A stretch of DNA of 38,694 bases from Fen-1038 sp042408355 (GCA_042408355.1 JBHORD010000091.1:1-38694); one strand, 5' to 3'; shown: positions 10,829 through 18,661, counted from the first letter of the stretch. Translations and numbers: made by a program. The notes: generated by a model not told the origin, from the sequence alone.

Positions 10829-12342
10829 GGGAGCGAAGCCGGGCCGGGCGGCGGGTTGGTGGGAAGAACCACCGGAGCGCGCGGCGTTTGATTGAAGTCA
10901 AAGTCCGCCAACAGATTGCCGAGGATCGAAACGTCTTCGCGCACAGTCGGGCGCGGATCGGGCCGGCCATCGGTGTTGGGATCGAGACGCTGTCCGCCGA
11001 GGAAAATATCCTCGATGAATTTAACGTACGCATCGTGACTCAAAATTTGATGGTCTATGTATCCCTGTTTGGCGTAGGCACTGATGACGAGGCCGGGCAC
11101 GCGCAGGCCATAGCCGTTTTCGTCCACGTGCGGAGGGACAACATGATCGTAGAAGCCGCCCCAATCGTCCCACGAAAGGAAAATGGCGGTGCTGTCCCAA
11201 TCGGGGCCTTGCATGACGGCGTTGATCAAACTGGTTGTCCAGGCCTGGCCGTCGCTGACGAGCGCCGGTGGATGTTCGCTGTTCGGGCCGCTGGGGGTGA
11301 TCCAACTGACGGCAGGCAGCGTACCGTTCTTTGCGTCCTTATAAAAGTTCGTGACGTTCGTGATGTTCGCAAGCTGGCCGTCTTGTTTGACGGTGTCGAA
11401 ATATGGAAGCGGATTCCAAATGCCGGGCGTCTTCGCGTCCTGATGAACGGGCGGGCATTCCGCCGCGTCGTTGGCGCAATCCGGCTGAGTTCCGGTCTGC
11501 ACGTAATATTTCCACGAGACTTGATTCTTGAAAAGCAGATAAGTCAAATCTGTCCACGCGTAATCTGGAGGGGCAAAGGTCCCATTGGGTTGGTTGGGGT
11601 GAAAATCCGGCGGATTTTCCGGCGCTTGCAAGGCGTTGATGCAACTCATTGGATCGCCCGCCCGGCTACATTTTGCCGACCATTCGGAAACCATGAAGAG
11701 ATGGGCGGGCAAACTCCAGGAAGCGTTCGGCTCGAACAGATGATCCTGCAAGACGAAGTCCTGGGCGTATGTCCAATAATTTGGAATTTCACGCGCGTCG
11801 TGATAACCCATTACGTCCGTGGAGCCGCCTCCGCTTCCGCAAGTGGGATCATTCGGCGTTACGCAATTCGCCTTTCCTTTTTCCGCCTGATCAATGAAAC
11901 CGTCCATTTTTCCGCCGTCAATGTCAGCGACAGCGTTTTTCTCTCCGTGCGGCCCGCCGAGGTTTCGATTCGCTGGATCGTGAAATGGGTAAACGCACTT
12001 GCCGGTCATAGGATCATTGACGCACACGGTAAATTTACCGTTCTGGACCGGAAAGCCGTCGGCGCCGGGATACGTTCCAAAATATGTATCGAAGGAACGA
12101 TTCTCCTGCATGATGATGACGATGTGTTTGATTTTGGATTGTGCGAGCGCCAACTGAGACGACAACTCGGCGGTTGTTGGAGAAGGCTGATTCGTTGATT
12201 GAATTTCCGTTGAGGCGATTGTCGGAGGCGAAGCCGGAACGGAGGTGGGCGTCAGCCCCGTTACCGCATTGCATGATAGCAAAACGAGGCCGCAAAGCAA
12301 CAAGAAAAAATTGCGGAGGATTTTCATTCTTCCCCGCTTCAT
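10825..12342 (-). CDS. phosphoesterase-family lipoprotein (phospholipase C / acid phosphatase type)
   Basis: The precursor of 505 residues has a hydrophobic N-terminus and lipobox LLSC (Cys24), then a Ser/Thr/Pro linker to about 65. The catalytic domain starts with IKHIVIIMQENRSFDTYFG (71-89), where Glu80-Asn81 are the metal-site residues of the PF04185 phosphoesterase family. It contains NSEHPPA and, further on, FLSWDDWGGFYDHVVPP (about 384-400), the family's second metal-binding signature. Members cleave phosphate monoesters or phosphatidylcholine outside the membrane. The ATG at 12342 overlaps the upstream stop as ATGA; an internal ATG at 12327 after GGGGAAGA is an alternative. It is the middle gene of a coupled trio. 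Phospholipase C versus acid phosphatase cannot be decided here. Confidence 0.88.
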   Translation of the reverse strand: MKRGRMKILRNFFLLLCGLVLLSCNAVTGLTPTSVPASPPTIASTEIQSTNQPSPTTAELSSQLALAQSKIKHIVIIMQENRSFDTYFGTYPGADGFPVQNGKFTVCVNDPMTGKCVYPFHDPANRNLGGPHGEKNAVADIDGGKMDGFIDQAEKGKANCVTPNDPTCGSGGGSTDVMGYHDAREIPNYWTYAQDFVLQDHLFEPNASWSLPAHLFMVSEWSAKCSRAGDPMSCINALQAPENPPDFHPNQPNGTFAPPDYAWTDLTYLLFKNQVSWKYYVQTGTQPDCANDAAECPPVHQDAKTPGIWNPLPYFDTVKQDGQLANITNVTNFYKDAKNGTLPAVSWITPSGPNSEHPPALVSDGQAWTTSLINAVMQGPDWDSTAIFLSWDDWGGFYDHVVPPHVDENGYGLRVPGLVISAYAKQGYIDHQILSHDAYVKFIEDIFLGGQRLDPNTDGRPDPRPTVREDVSILGNLLADFDFNQTPRAPVVLPTNPPPGPASLP

Positions 12343-12611
12343 GCAGATGGCGTTTTGCGGGCCAAATCAGCCAGCAGATACAGGCCCTCGCCTGCGGCAA
12401 CGACCATCATGCCCTGCGCAAAAAGAAAAATCGCGAGAGCCAGCCCGGTAAGCAAGCCGCCCAGGCCGGCCGCCGGCCGCGTCGGCGCGGCGGAAAGCGC
12501 CCGTTGTCCTGAGCGGACCGCGCCAAAGGTGACGGTTACAACTCCGCCCATCATAACCAGAAGGCCGAGAATGATTAAGATGACGGCAGTAATGCGAGCA
12601 ATTGTGTTCAT
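12339..12611 (-). CDS. small two-TM membrane protein
   Basis: The 90-residue protein starts MNTIARITAVILIILGLLVM. It has two hydrophobic segments (about 7-30 and 50-78) separated by a basic loop with RSGQRALSAAPTRP. No family is recognised. The ATG at 12611 is preceded by AAAGGAG with 9-nt spacing; an upstream in-frame start at 12650 has no support. That Shine-Dalgarno sequence lies inside a hairpin (12612-12641). The stop overlaps the phosphoesterase start, so this gene is the entry point for translation of the three-gene operon. It may anchor or regulate the phosphoesterase, but that is a guess from position only. Confidence 0.75.
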   Translation of the reverse strand: MNTIARITAVILIILGLLVMMGGVVTVTFGAVRSGQRALSAAPTRPAAGLGGLLTGLALAIFLFAQGMMVVAAGEGLYLLADLARKTPSA

Positions 12612-12641
12612 AGATTCTTCTCCTTTACCGGAGCAGAATCT
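12612..12641 (-). promoter_or_regulatory. hairpin sequestering the Shine-Dalgarno of the operon's first gene
   Basis: In the minus-strand RNA, AGATTCT and CTCC pair with GGAG and AGAATCT: 11 pairs with one internal G/A mismatch and a GGTAAA loop. GGAG is the ribosome binding site of the gene starting at 12611, and the ATG follows the stem directly. This is the structure expected of an RNA thermometer or other translational switch. Confidence 0.6.
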
Positions 12642-12652
12642 ATCATTCACAA

Positions 12653-12679
12653 ATTATGCCAGGATGAGAGACTTGTAAA
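12653..12679 (-). promoter_or_regulatory. weak promoter candidate of the membrane protein/phosphoesterase operon
   Basis: The minus strand has TTTACA (12679-12674, 5 of 6) and CATAAT (12658-12653, 5 of 6), with a short 15-bp spacer. Transcription would start just before the hairpin at 12641, so the hairpin would be the first element of the message. Confidence 0.35.
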
Positions 12680-12708
12680 AATGTTGTAAACGGTAGAACC
12701 TGAAAAGC

Positions 12709-12948
12709 TCAATCCTCAACCGGCTTTTGATTGCCGTATGTTCTTTCGACAGCCGCTTCGATCTCTTCGTCCGAGTGCTTCTCACATGCCACCAACGGAC
12801 GATGTTTATTCGGGACGCGCTTGCCGCCCGCGCTCATCACTTTTTCATCAATAAATTTTCCGCTGGCGTCATATACAACATAAAGCTGGTAAAGCTTTCC
12901 GCAAACGATACAACCGTGCACTTCGCCTTTTGTGTGTTTTTCCGGCAT
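12709..12948 (-). CDS. small CxxC protein, possible zinc finger
   Basis: The 79-residue hydrophilic protein begins MPEKHTKGEVHGCIVCGKLY. Cys13, Cys16, Cys55 and His58 (HGCIVCG and ACEKH) could bind one zinc ion. The middle has YVVYDASGKFIDEK. The family is not recognised. The ATG at 12948 has GGAGG 7 nt upstream, far better than the in-frame codon at 12981. It is divergent from the DUF4388 gene, with 164 bp between them. Function unknown; a redox or metal-binding role would fit the cysteines. Confidence 0.7.
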   Translation of the reverse strand: MPEKHTKGEVHGCIVCGKLYQLYVVYDASGKFIDEKVMSAGGKRVPNKHRPLVACEKHSDEEIEAAVERTYGNQKPVED

Positions 12949-13044
12949 GTTGCGCCTCCATAAGTTCCAACTATACAACATTTTGGCTAGATCATGCGCG
13001 GCGCACGAATTTGGCCTGCCTCACAATACTGCAAATCTGATTAA

Positions 13045-13073
13045 TTGACGCATGTTCACCAAGCATGTATAAT
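13045..13073 (+). promoter_or_regulatory. strong sigma70-type promoter of the signalling locus
   Basis: TTGACG (13045-13050) and TATAAT (13068-13073) are separated by exactly 17 bp, 11 of 12 to consensus. A stem-loop GTCCCC-GCT-GGGGAC (13084-13098) begins within a few nucleotides of the expected start of transcription near 13080. It could protect the 5' end; the short TTTT after it makes a weak terminator also possible. Confidence 0.8.
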
Positions 13074-13112
13074 CCTCCCGATTGTCCCCGCTGGGGACTT
13101 TTATGAGGATAT

Positions 13113-13919
13113 ATGGCGTTACGCGGCAACTTACGCGACTTCACAATCACGCAACTGCTTAACCTGATCAACCTAGCGCAGAAAACCGGCACCCTGATCG
13201 TAGACGGTCCGTCCGAGCAGGCTTACGTTTCGTTTCGCGACGGCAAACTGGCATATGCCCGCATTGGACAGGAGGATGGCAGTCTCGCGTCTGTTTTGCA
13301 TAAAGCCAACAAGCTCAATATCAATCAATACCGGGCGATTGCCGAACGCAGCGGGCGGATGACCGATAAAGAGCTGGGACTCTTGTTGATCAACGCCGGT
13401 TATGTCTCGCAGGAAGACATCCTGCTGAACTTGCAGACGCATTTTACCGATGTGGTCCGCCGACTCTTTACGTGGGTGGAAGGTTTCTTCCGTTTTGAAA
13501 ACGAAATTCTCCCGCCGGAAGACCGCATCAACGTCAAGCTCGATCTTGAGAATCTGATCATCGAAGGTTCGCGTCACCTGCGGGAATGGGAGCAACTGCA
13601 GGATGAAATCCCGAGCCTCGATATGGCGCTCAAGTTCACGGATCGTCCAATGACCAATCTGAACTTAAGCGTGGACGAGTGGCGCGTGGTCAAATACATT
13701 GACCCGAAAAATACGATGAAGCAAATTGCTTCGGCGGCCAAATTAAATGACATGGAGATCCGCCGCATCGTTTACGGTCTGATTCAGGCCGGCCTGGTCG
13801 AGATGGTGCGGCCGGCCAGCACAACGGCTCAGCTCAACCCGAAGATGTTCCCAACGCAGGATAAGGAGGAGCAGAGAACGCTCATCAATAAACTTATCGG
13901 GCGCATTCAGAGGTTGTAA
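13113..13919 (+). CDS. DUF4388 (PatA N-terminal-like) protein
   Basis: The protein of 268 residues begins MALRGNLRDFTITQLLNLIN, the typical opening of DUF4388/PatA N-terminal domains (L.GDL..F.l.dlLqli...ktG.L.v). This is followed by GTLIVDGPSEQAYVSFRDGKLAYAR and the helical part with LLINAGYVSQEDI, to about 160. The second half (about 185-245) looks like a winged helix (MKQIASAAKLNDMEIRRIVYGLIQAGLVEMV). Such proteins work in two-component and small-GTPase signalling. GAGG before the ATG supports the start. A strong promoter lies 40 bp upstream. It heads a plus-strand series with a GTPase, a V4R protein and a giant kinase, so it probably belongs to that circuit. The exact partner is unknown. 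Confidence 0.85.
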   Translation: MALRGNLRDFTITQLLNLINLAQKTGTLIVDGPSEQAYVSFRDGKLAYARIGQEDGSLASVLHKANKLNINQYRAIAERSGRMTDKELGLLLINAGYVSQEDILLNLQTHFTDVVRRLFTWVEGFFRFENEILPPEDRINVKLDLENLIIEGSRHLREWEQLQDEIPSLDMALKFTDRPMTNLNLSVDEWRVVKYIDPKNTMKQIASAAKLNDMEIRRIVYGLIQAGLVEMVRPASTTAQLNPKMFPTQDKEEQRTLINKLIGRIQRL

Positions 13920-14007
13920 GGCGTTGAAGCCGCGATGATTTTTTGACGCAAGGATATTCCTACAGACGCGAAGGAAGAACTCCTGAAGTTTGCGGCTTTG
14001 TCTACGA

Positions 14008-14037
14008 TTGCCCTTCGTGTTTCATTATTTTTATAAC
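14008..14037 (+). promoter_or_regulatory. candidate promoter of the GTPase gene
   Basis: TTGCCC (14008-14013) and TATAAC (14032-14037) are 18 bp apart, 4 of 6 and 5 of 6 to consensus, within the 138-bp gap after the DUF4388 gene. Read-through from 13045 is the alternative. Confidence 0.35.
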
Positions 14038-14057
14038 CTTTCGGAAGGACAGGAATT

Positions 14058-14597
14058 ATGCAAACGGTCAAGATGGTCGTTACAGGCCCCTTTAGCGCTG
14101 GCAAAACCCAGTTCATTCAATCTGTCAGCGAAATTGACGTGGTCGCGACCGAGCGAAAAATAACGAATGATTCGGAGCGCTCGGTCAAAGACGCCACCAC
14201 GGTCGCAATGGACTTTGGCCGTATCACTGTGGACGAGGATCTGGTCTTGTATTTGTTCGGCACCCCGGGCCAGAAGCGATTCGACTTCATGTGGGAAATT
14301 TTGTCGGAGGGTATGCTGGGCTTTATCGTCATGGTTGATTCGACGCGCCCCGAAACGTTCCGCGAGGCGCGTTCCATTTTGGAGACTTTCCGCGCCTACG
14401 CGCCGACGCCCTATGTCGTCGCGGCCAATAAACAGGACGTCAAAGACGCATGGGAGTTGGAGGATATGCGTCACGCCCTGCGGCTTGACGATAAGACAAA
14501 ACTATTGCCCTGTGTTGCTACCAACAAGAAACAGGTCAAGGCAGTATTGTTGGAATTGCTTTACAGTATCCTGGCGGAGATGGAGTCTGACAAATAG
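14058..14597 (+). CDS. small Ras-like GTPase, COG2229 type
   Basis: The 179-residue cytoplasmic GTPase shows all G motifs: G1 GPFSAGKT (10-17), G2 Thr within DATTVAMDFG (45-54), G3 FGTPGQKRF (67-75), G4 NKQD (124-127) and G5-like CVATN. The G3 motif GTPGQ in place of DxxG is typical of the bacterial family annotated as SRP-receptor-beta-like or ATP/GTP-binding proteins that pair with Roadblock or DUF4388 partners. It resembles MglA, but MglA has TVPGQ and is longer. The start has AGGA upstream. A strong terminator follows at 14621. It likely acts as a molecular switch for the neighbouring signalling proteins. No GAP (Roadblock) gene is visible in the window. Confidence 0.92.
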   Translation: MQTVKMVVTGPFSAGKTQFIQSVSEIDVVATERKITNDSERSVKDATTVAMDFGRITVDEDLVLYLFGTPGQKRFDFMWEILSEGMLGFIVMVDSTRPETFREARSILETFRAYAPTPYVVAANKQDVKDAWELEDMRHALRLDDKTKLLPCVATNKKQVKAVLLELLYSILAEMESDK

Positions 14598-14620
14598 GAA
14601 ATCTTTGTTTGGTAAAATAT

Positions 14621-14655
14621 CACCGCGGAGGGTAAGGCTCTGCGGTGAATTTTTG
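14621..14655 (+). terminator. intrinsic terminator after the GTPase gene
   Basis: CACCGCGGAG (14621-14630) pairs with CTCTGCGGTG (14638-14647) over ten positions with one G-U pair around a 7-nt loop. AATTTTTG follows. It isolates DUF4388 and the GTPase from the downstream hydrolase. Confidence 0.85.
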
Positions 14656-14685
14656 TAACGTATCTTCATTATCGAATTAATTCCT

Positions 14686-15495
14686 GTGTCTTCCATAACC
14701 ACTGAGCAAGGCATCGTTCACTACGAAGTTTACGGGCGGGGAATGCCCGTCATTCTCCTGCATGGCTGGCTGGGCTCCTGGGGCCTGTGGCAGGAGACAA
14801 TGGCTTACCTCGGCGCGTTCTATAGAACATACGCGCTTGATTTCTGGGGTTTTGGCGAATCCGGCAAGAAGCGCGAAACATACGCCGTGCAGGATTTTGT
14901 TGATCTTGTTGACCAGTTCATGGAGCAATTGGGTATTGTCAGTGCGCCGCTGGTGGGACACAGCATGGGCGGCACCGTGAGTTTATCGGTCGCGATCAAA
15001 TATCCCGAACGGGTGAGCAAAGTTGTTGTGGCCGGCTCTCCAATTGTCGGTTCTTCGCTGGCGCCATTGTTGAAGTTGTCGGGTTACCGCCTCATCGCGT
15101 TTCTTGTCTTCAATATGATGGGGCCCTTCCGCGCCTGGATGAAATACTATTATTCCCGCCGGATTTGCTCCGATCGTCGTTTCCCGGAGATGATGGATCG
15201 CGACCTTTCGCGCACAACCCTCGAATCGTTTCTGCTCTCGATTGCTTCTCTTCGTCAAACTGATTTGCGGCCCCTGCTCCATCAGATCAAAGTTCCTGCG
15301 TTGGGCTTTTATGGCGATAAAGACAAGATCGTGGATCCGCTTCAATGGCGGCCGCTGAAGGACGGAATCCCTCATGCGCGTATTGAACGTTTTCCAAAGG
15401 CGGGACATTTTATGATGCTTGAAGAGCCAACCGGATTCAGTCAGAAGCTCAAGAGCTTTCTTGATGAGCCGGCGCCGGTCCCCTCTCATGAGTGA
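14686..15495 (+). CDS. alpha/beta-hydrolase fold enzyme
   Basis: The 269-residue protein has the full alpha/beta-hydrolase set: oxyanion-loop motif HGW (26-28), nucleophile elbow GHSMGG with Ser93, acid Asp213 in YGDKDK, and His241 in KAGHFMMLE. Substrate cannot be told; esterase, lipase or dehalogenase-like members share this pattern. The start is GTG at 14686 with no clear ribosome binding site; the N-terminus SSITTEQGIVHYEVYGRGMP aligns with the second hydrolase at 27446, which supports it. A perfect palindrome GAATTAATTC (14674-14683) lies just before the start. The gene overlaps the V4R gene by 8 nt, so the two are coupled. The preceding terminator implies its own promoter or read-through. 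Confidence 0.88.
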   Translation: MSSITTEQGIVHYEVYGRGMPVILLHGWLGSWGLWQETMAYLGAFYRTYALDFWGFGESGKKRETYAVQDFVDLVDQFMEQLGIVSAPLVGHSMGGTVSLSVAIKYPERVSKVVVAGSPIVGSSLAPLLKLSGYRLIAFLVFNMMGPFRAWMKYYYSRRICSDRRFPEMMDRDLSRTTLESFLLSIASLRQTDLRPLLHQIKVPALGFYGDKDKIVDPLQWRPLKDGIPHARIERFPKAGHFMMLEEPTGFSQKLKSFLDEPAPVPSHE

Positions 15496-16105
15496 ATATT
15501 TTTATCCTCAAAGCATGGCACGCATCATCCTCCAGGCGATGGAGGAGATTTTGGGACACGAAGGAATGCGTTCCATCCTCAAGCTTTCTTCGCTCGCCGC
15601 GTACATTGACAATTATCCGGCTGCGCGTTCCAATAAAACATTTCCGTTCGAGACGGTGAGCCGCCTCATGGAATCTTTGGAACAGGCTTACGGTCCACAG
15701 GGCGGACGCGGAACGGCTTTGCGGGTCGGGCGCGCCTGTTTCCAATATGGCTTGCGCGAATATGGACTGCAATTGGGCGTCACCGAAATGGCGTACCGGC
15801 TGTTGCCGCTCCCGGCGAAATTACGCGCCGGCGCTCATTTGTTCGCCGACCTTTTCAACAAACAGACCGATCAGCGCGTGCGTGTGGAAGAACAGGGCGT
15901 CCAATTGTTATGGCATATCGAGCGTTGTCCGGTCTGCTGGAAGCGCCGCGTAAACCAGCCTGTTTGTCATCTGGCGGTTGGATTGTTGCAGGAATCGTTG
16001 TATTGGTTGAGCGGCGGTAAGCAGTTTAATGTGGAAGAAACGACCTGCGTGGCTTGTGGAGATGATGCCTGCACCATTGCGATAGATCGGACGCCGATTT
16101 CCTGA
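15488..16105 (+). CDS. V4R (4-vinyl reductase) domain protein
   Basis: The 205-residue protein carries a C-terminal V4R domain. The signature is seen in CPVCWKR (Cys147, Cys150), a further Cys160, WLSGGKQFNVEETTCVACGDDAC with Cys187, Cys190 and Cys195, and a final TIAI strand. V4R domains are predicted small-molecule (hydrocarbon or tetrapyrrole-type) sensors, often next to GTPases and kinases. The Cys set may bind metal. The ATG at 15488 overlaps the hydrolase stop by 8 nt; an in-frame upstream extension has no homology. A 7-bp stem-loop TTTCCTG/CAGGAAA covers its stop codon, without a T-run. It could supply the ligand input of this locus, which is inference from context. Confidence 0.85.
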   Translation: MSEYFYPQSMARIILQAMEEILGHEGMRSILKLSSLAAYIDNYPAARSNKTFPFETVSRLMESLEQAYGPQGGRGTALRVGRACFQYGLREYGLQLGVTEMAYRLLPLPAKLRAGAHLFADLFNKQTDQRVRVEEQGVQLLWHIERCPVCWKRRVNQPVCHLAVGLLQESLYWLSGGKQFNVEETTCVACGDDACTIAIDRTPIS

Positions 16106-16158
16106 CTTTCCACAGGAAATATAACAAAGTTGTAAGGGGGAAGAATAGCCGCCCTTAC

Positions 16159-16164
16159 TATAAT
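16159..16164 (+). promoter_or_regulatory. -10 element placing transcription start near the start codon
   Basis: TATAAT at 16159-16164 is 9 nt before the ATG at 16174. Transcription would begin about 3 nt before or at the ATG, giving a near-leaderless message. There is no Shine-Dalgarno and no good -35 box at 17 bp. Confidence 0.4.
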
Positions 16165-16173
16165 TAAGCCGTT

Positions 16174-17451
16174 ATGCTCAAAATTATTCTCAATGCGCCG
16201 AATATCATCATGCCTTTTTGCGAACCGGCGCGCGAATTGCGCATCCAGAATACGCCGCTCTGGCTGTGGCAGAGGAACCTGTTGGCTCCGTACACCACGC
16301 GCGAGATGGAATTGAAACCTGGCATGAGGCTTCCGCCTGTGCGCGAGCCGACCATTGTCTATCGCGACAATCTTTTTTTTGACGAACCTTACATTCAAAC
16401 GTTCTTCGCCCAGGCCAAAAAACGGAAGCGCGCCGTGCGCGCCGCCTTCTCTTCAGAAGATCCAGCCTTCAAGGAACATGCCCTGCCGCTTTCCACCTCT
16501 TATACGCCCGCCGGCAGTTTATATCTCGCGGATTTATGGTACTACCCAAACGGCCCTGTCGCCGATGTGGAACCGCTCGTCATTGATATGCAGTCGCGCG
16601 AAATCGGTTATTACCATGTGCCGACTTATATGGCAGATCAAAGCGGTGATTTATTGTTCCATGTCCCGTTGCGGTCTTTGATCGCAATCGATTCGTGGGT
16701 GCATATTTTCATTGCGGATGTGGTGTTCGGTTTATTCGCCCGCGGCGCGCGCTTCGAGAAACGCCTCAATGAAGATTTGTTTTTCAAACTCGGCATTTTG
16801 AGCAAGGCAATCTATGAGGGCCGTCAGTTGTTGGAATGTTCTGACCTTGTCAAGGTCGGAAAGAATTGCGTCATTGACCCGCGCGCGGTCATCCACGGAC
16901 CGACAACGATTGGCGATAACGTCCATATTGACGCCGGAGCCGTGATCGAGAATTGCATCATTGGCAATAACGTCAATATTTCGCAGGATGTGCAGTTGAT
17001 GCTGTCAGTGGTTGGGGATGGTGCCTTCCTGCCCTTCCGCGCCGCTTTATTCATGACCACCGTGATGGACAACAGCATGATTGCTCAAAATACCTGTTTG
17101 CAGATGTGTGTCGTCGGGCGGAATACGTTCATTGGCGCCGGTTCCACGTTTACGGATTACAACCTGGTCCCCGCACCGCTGCGGGCGCTGGACGGCGCCG
17201 GCAAATTGAGCATCTCGAATCGCCCCGTGATGGGCAGCGCGGTTGGCCATAATTGCCGGCTCGGTTCGGGGCTGATCGTTTATCCCTCCCGGACGATCGA
17301 ATCGGACGTGGTGCTGGCGGCTTCCAAGGAACGCCGCGTGATAGACCGCGATGTACGATTTGAAGACAGTGATCATCATCATTTCAAATCCGGCTACTTG
17401 CATCAGGCGTTGTACCATCGTCAAAAGGATAAGGACCTCGAGTCGTGGTGA
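16174..17451 (+). CDS. left-handed beta-helix (hexapeptide) protein
   Basis: The 425-residue protein has an N-terminal half of about 225 residues that I do not recognise (MLKIILNAPNIIMPFCEPAR; conserved-looking ADLWYYPNGP). A hexapeptide-repeat region follows from about 228 to 370: VGKNCVIDPRAVIHG, TTIGDNVHIDAGAVIE, CIIGNNVNISQDV, VVGRNTFIGAGSTF. Such beta-helices occur in acyl- and nucleotidyltransferases of GlmU type. No nucleotidyltransferase N-terminal signature (G-x-G-T-R) is seen, so catalysis is open. It ends with a His-rich segment (SDHHHFKSGYLHQ). The gene has no ribosome binding site and may be translated from a leaderless message. It lies between the V4R gene and the AAR-like gene. 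Confidence 0.75.
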   Translation: MLKIILNAPNIIMPFCEPARELRIQNTPLWLWQRNLLAPYTTREMELKPGMRLPPVREPTIVYRDNLFFDEPYIQTFFAQAKKRKRAVRAAFSSEDPAFKEHALPLSTSYTPAGSLYLADLWYYPNGPVADVEPLVIDMQSREIGYYHVPTYMADQSGDLLFHVPLRSLIAIDSWVHIFIADVVFGLFARGARFEKRLNEDLFFKLGILSKAIYEGRQLLECSDLVKVGKNCVIDPRAVIHGPTTIGDNVHIDAGAVIENCIIGNNVNISQDVQLMLSVVGDGAFLPFRAALFMTTVMDNSMIAQNTCLQMCVVGRNTFIGAGSTFTDYNLVPAPLRALDGAGKLSISNRPVMGSAVGHNCRLGSGLIVYPSRTIESDVVLAASKERRVIDRDVRFEDSDHHHFKSGYLHQALYHRQKDKDLESW

Positions 17452-17506
17452 TTTCCGGCTGGGGCGAATCTCTGCCTGTTTTGCGGCTTCTTGCAGCATT
17501 TTTTAA

Positions 17507-17537
17507 TTGCAAAGAATGCGCGGTTTGCGGATAAAAT
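17507..17537 (+). promoter_or_regulatory. promoter candidate producing a leaderless AAR-like message
   Basis: TAAAAT (17532-17537) lies 6 nt before the ATG at 17544. TTGCAA (17507-17512) stands 19 bp further upstream. The expected start of transcription coincides with the ATG, and no Shine-Dalgarno is present. Confidence 0.45.
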
Positions 17538-17543
17538 ATTTCC

Positions 17544-18653
17544 ATGGATAGCTTTGCGTTTATCATCCACCCTATTGATCCCAAACGGGATGTGAGCCGG
17601 AAATTTCCTCTTTTGGGCAGAGCGCTAACAGAGGGCCAGATCAACTTTTTCTCGACGTTCTTTCCGCCCGTTTATCTTTCTGAAATCGAAGGCATCAAAT
17701 CGAATGCAACCGGCAAGGAAATTAAAGGCTGGTTTGTCGCCTGCCCGTATACTCCCAAACGGATGATGGAATTACCGGAACGAACCGTCTATCGCAAGAT
17801 TGTCCAAACCGGCCGCATGGCGGAAAAACTGGGAGCGCAGATTTTGGGTCTGGGTGCGTTTACTTCTGTGGTCGGCGATGCAGGCATTACAATTGCGAAA
17901 GAACTCGACGTTCCCGTTACAACAGGCGACTCACTTACCGTATCTATGGCGGTACAGGCGCTTCGCGAAGCCGCGGATGTGATGGACATTCCGCTTTACA
18001 ACGCGACGGCGGCGGTGGTCGGCGCGACGGGCGCAATTGGACGCGTCTGCGCGGAACTTTTGGCGGGTGAGGCGGGACGCCTCCTCCTGATCGCCAGGGA
18101 CGGCAAGAAACTGGAGGAATTACGCGACCGCTTGAAGTCCAAAGCGAAAGCCGAGCTGGTCGTCAGCACAAAGATGGATGCTCTTTACGAAGCGCATTTG
18201 ATTCTAACGGTCACCAGCGCCATTCACGATGTGATCCATCCCGAAAACCTTCAACCGGGCAGTGTGGTCTGCGATGTGGCCCGCCCCCGTGACGTTTCTG
18301 CAATGGTGGCCGCGGCCAGAGATGATATATTAGTGATTGACGGCGGAATGGTTGATGTGCCAGGCCCCGTAAATTTTCATTTTAATTTTGGCTTTCCGGA
18401 AGGCAAAGCGTACGCCTGCATGGCTGAAACAATGGCTTTGGCGCTGGAAGGCCGTTTTGAAGATTACACGGTTGGCAAGGAAATTACATTGGAAAGAGTG
18501 CGAGAGATCACGGCCATTGCTGAAAAACATGGCTTCCGCTTGAGCGGATTCCGCTCGTTTGAGCGCGAAGTAACCGAAGAACAGATTGAAACCGTGCGCC
18601 GAAATGCCCACAGGGCAAGACCTGTCCAGGCGGCAGGAAGCGGACGCACATAG
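17544..18653 (+). CDS. acyl-ACP reductase (AAR)-like oxidoreductase
   Basis: The 369-residue protein resembles cyanobacterial long-chain acyl-ACP reductase, which makes fatty aldehydes from acyl-ACP with NADPH. Shared features, in order: GWFVACPYTPKRM and ILGLGAFTS (N-terminal domain), VTTGDSLTVSMA (about 130-141), the Rossmann motif VVGATGAIG (158-166), VIDGGMVDVPG, and FPEGKAYACMAETMALALEG with Cys292 at the place of the thioester-forming Cys of AAR. KHGFR near the C-terminus is also shared. The C-terminal tail of about 35 residues is extra. No aldehyde-deformylating oxygenase, the usual cyanobacterial partner, is visible. The response regulator gene starts 8 nt downstream, so they are co-transcribed. 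A quinate/shikimate-dehydrogenase-like annotation would reflect only the Rossmann fold. Confidence 0.82.
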   Translation: MDSFAFIIHPIDPKRDVSRKFPLLGRALTEGQINFFSTFFPPVYLSEIEGIKSNATGKEIKGWFVACPYTPKRMMELPERTVYRKIVQTGRMAEKLGAQILGLGAFTSVVGDAGITIAKELDVPVTTGDSLTVSMAVQALREAADVMDIPLYNATAAVVGATGAIGRVCAELLAGEAGRLLLIARDGKKLEELRDRLKSKAKAELVVSTKMDALYEAHLILTVTSAIHDVIHPENLQPGSVVCDVARPRDVSAMVAAARDDILVIDGGMVDVPGPVNFHFNFGFPEGKAYACMAETMALALEGRFEDYTVGKEITLERVREITAIAEKHGFRLSGFRSFEREVTEEQIETVRRNAHRARPVQAAGSGRT

Positions 18654-18661
18654 GAGGCTCT

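Noticed and set aside
10804..12198. A 464-codon open frame on the plus strand
   Set aside because: It lies opposite the phosphoesterase gene, whose family motifs are unmistakable. The translation has no recognisable domain, and such long antisense frames are common in GC-rich coding DNA.
14058..14597. MglA polarity GTPase
   Set aside because: The G3 motif is GTPGQ rather than TVPGQ, the chain is shorter and no MglB/Roadblock gene is adjacent. The COG2229 group fits better.
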